A DNA stretch of 6,774 nucleotides from an uncultured Succinatimonas sp. (lineage in GTDB: Bacteria > Pseudomonadota > Gammaproteobacteria > Enterobacterales > Succinivibrionaceae). The stretch lies in assembly GCA_902465145.1 (NCBI GenBank), contig CABQMD010000049.1, forward strand, positions 1-6,774. The letters run 5' to 3'. Of the stretch, positions 6,768-6,774 are shown one piece after another. Position 1 is the first letter of the stretch, and every line of letters starts with the position of its first letter. Both the position numbers and the translations under genes were made by a program. The notes under the pieces are model-generated. The model searched no databases. It worked only from the letters and a program-made list of their open reading frames with translations, and had not been told where the DNA came from.

Positions 6768-6774
6768 AAAAATA

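Overview
The window looks like ordinary chromosomal DNA from a gammaproteobacterium. It carries the enteric-type block lptD-surA-rsmA (outer-membrane biogenesis next to a 16S rRNA methyltransferase) and an E. coli-type fermentative D-lactate dehydrogenase. All four are recognisable homologues of E. coli proteins but quite diverged. With the fermentative enzyme, the moderate GC content and the altered operon, a gut-type facultative or anaerobic lineage outside the Enterobacterales (for example Succinivibrionaceae/Aeromonadales) is possible. That placement is inference only.

Layout: at the left edge, the 3' part of ldhA runs rightward (1-816). It converges on a leftward gene set, with a strong short hairpin (837-859) between them. 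Read on the minus strand from the right edge, the leftward set is lptD (6767-4161), surA (4137-2800), rsmA/ksgA (2725-1925) and rsmC (1925-864). lptD and surA are 23 nt apart and are probably co-transcribed. A 74-nt gap containing a terminator- or attenuator-like hairpin separates surA from rsmA. rsmA and rsmC overlap by one base (TAATG), and the rsmC ribosome binding site lies inside the last rsmA codons, so their translation is probably coupled. No gene-free stretch exceeds about 75 nt.

How the genes work together: SurA is the periplasmic chaperone that escorts beta-barrel proteins, LptD among them, to the outer membrane. LptD is the barrel that inserts lipopolysaccharide into the outer leaflet. 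RsmA and RsmC are two 16S rRNA base methyltransferases acting on the small subunit. LdhA is an independent fermentation enzyme.

Main departures from the textbook arrangement: (i) pdxA is absent between surA and rsmA, and rsmC occupies the position where apaG/apaH follow rsmA in E. coli; (ii) LptD has about 75 extra residues between its signal peptide and its first disulfide cysteine, including a run of nine A bases; (iii) the LdhA nucleotide-binding loop ends in Ala instead of the usual third Gly. I found no RNA genes, insertion sequences, CRISPR arrays, integrons or defence systems, and no evidence of a wholly new system.
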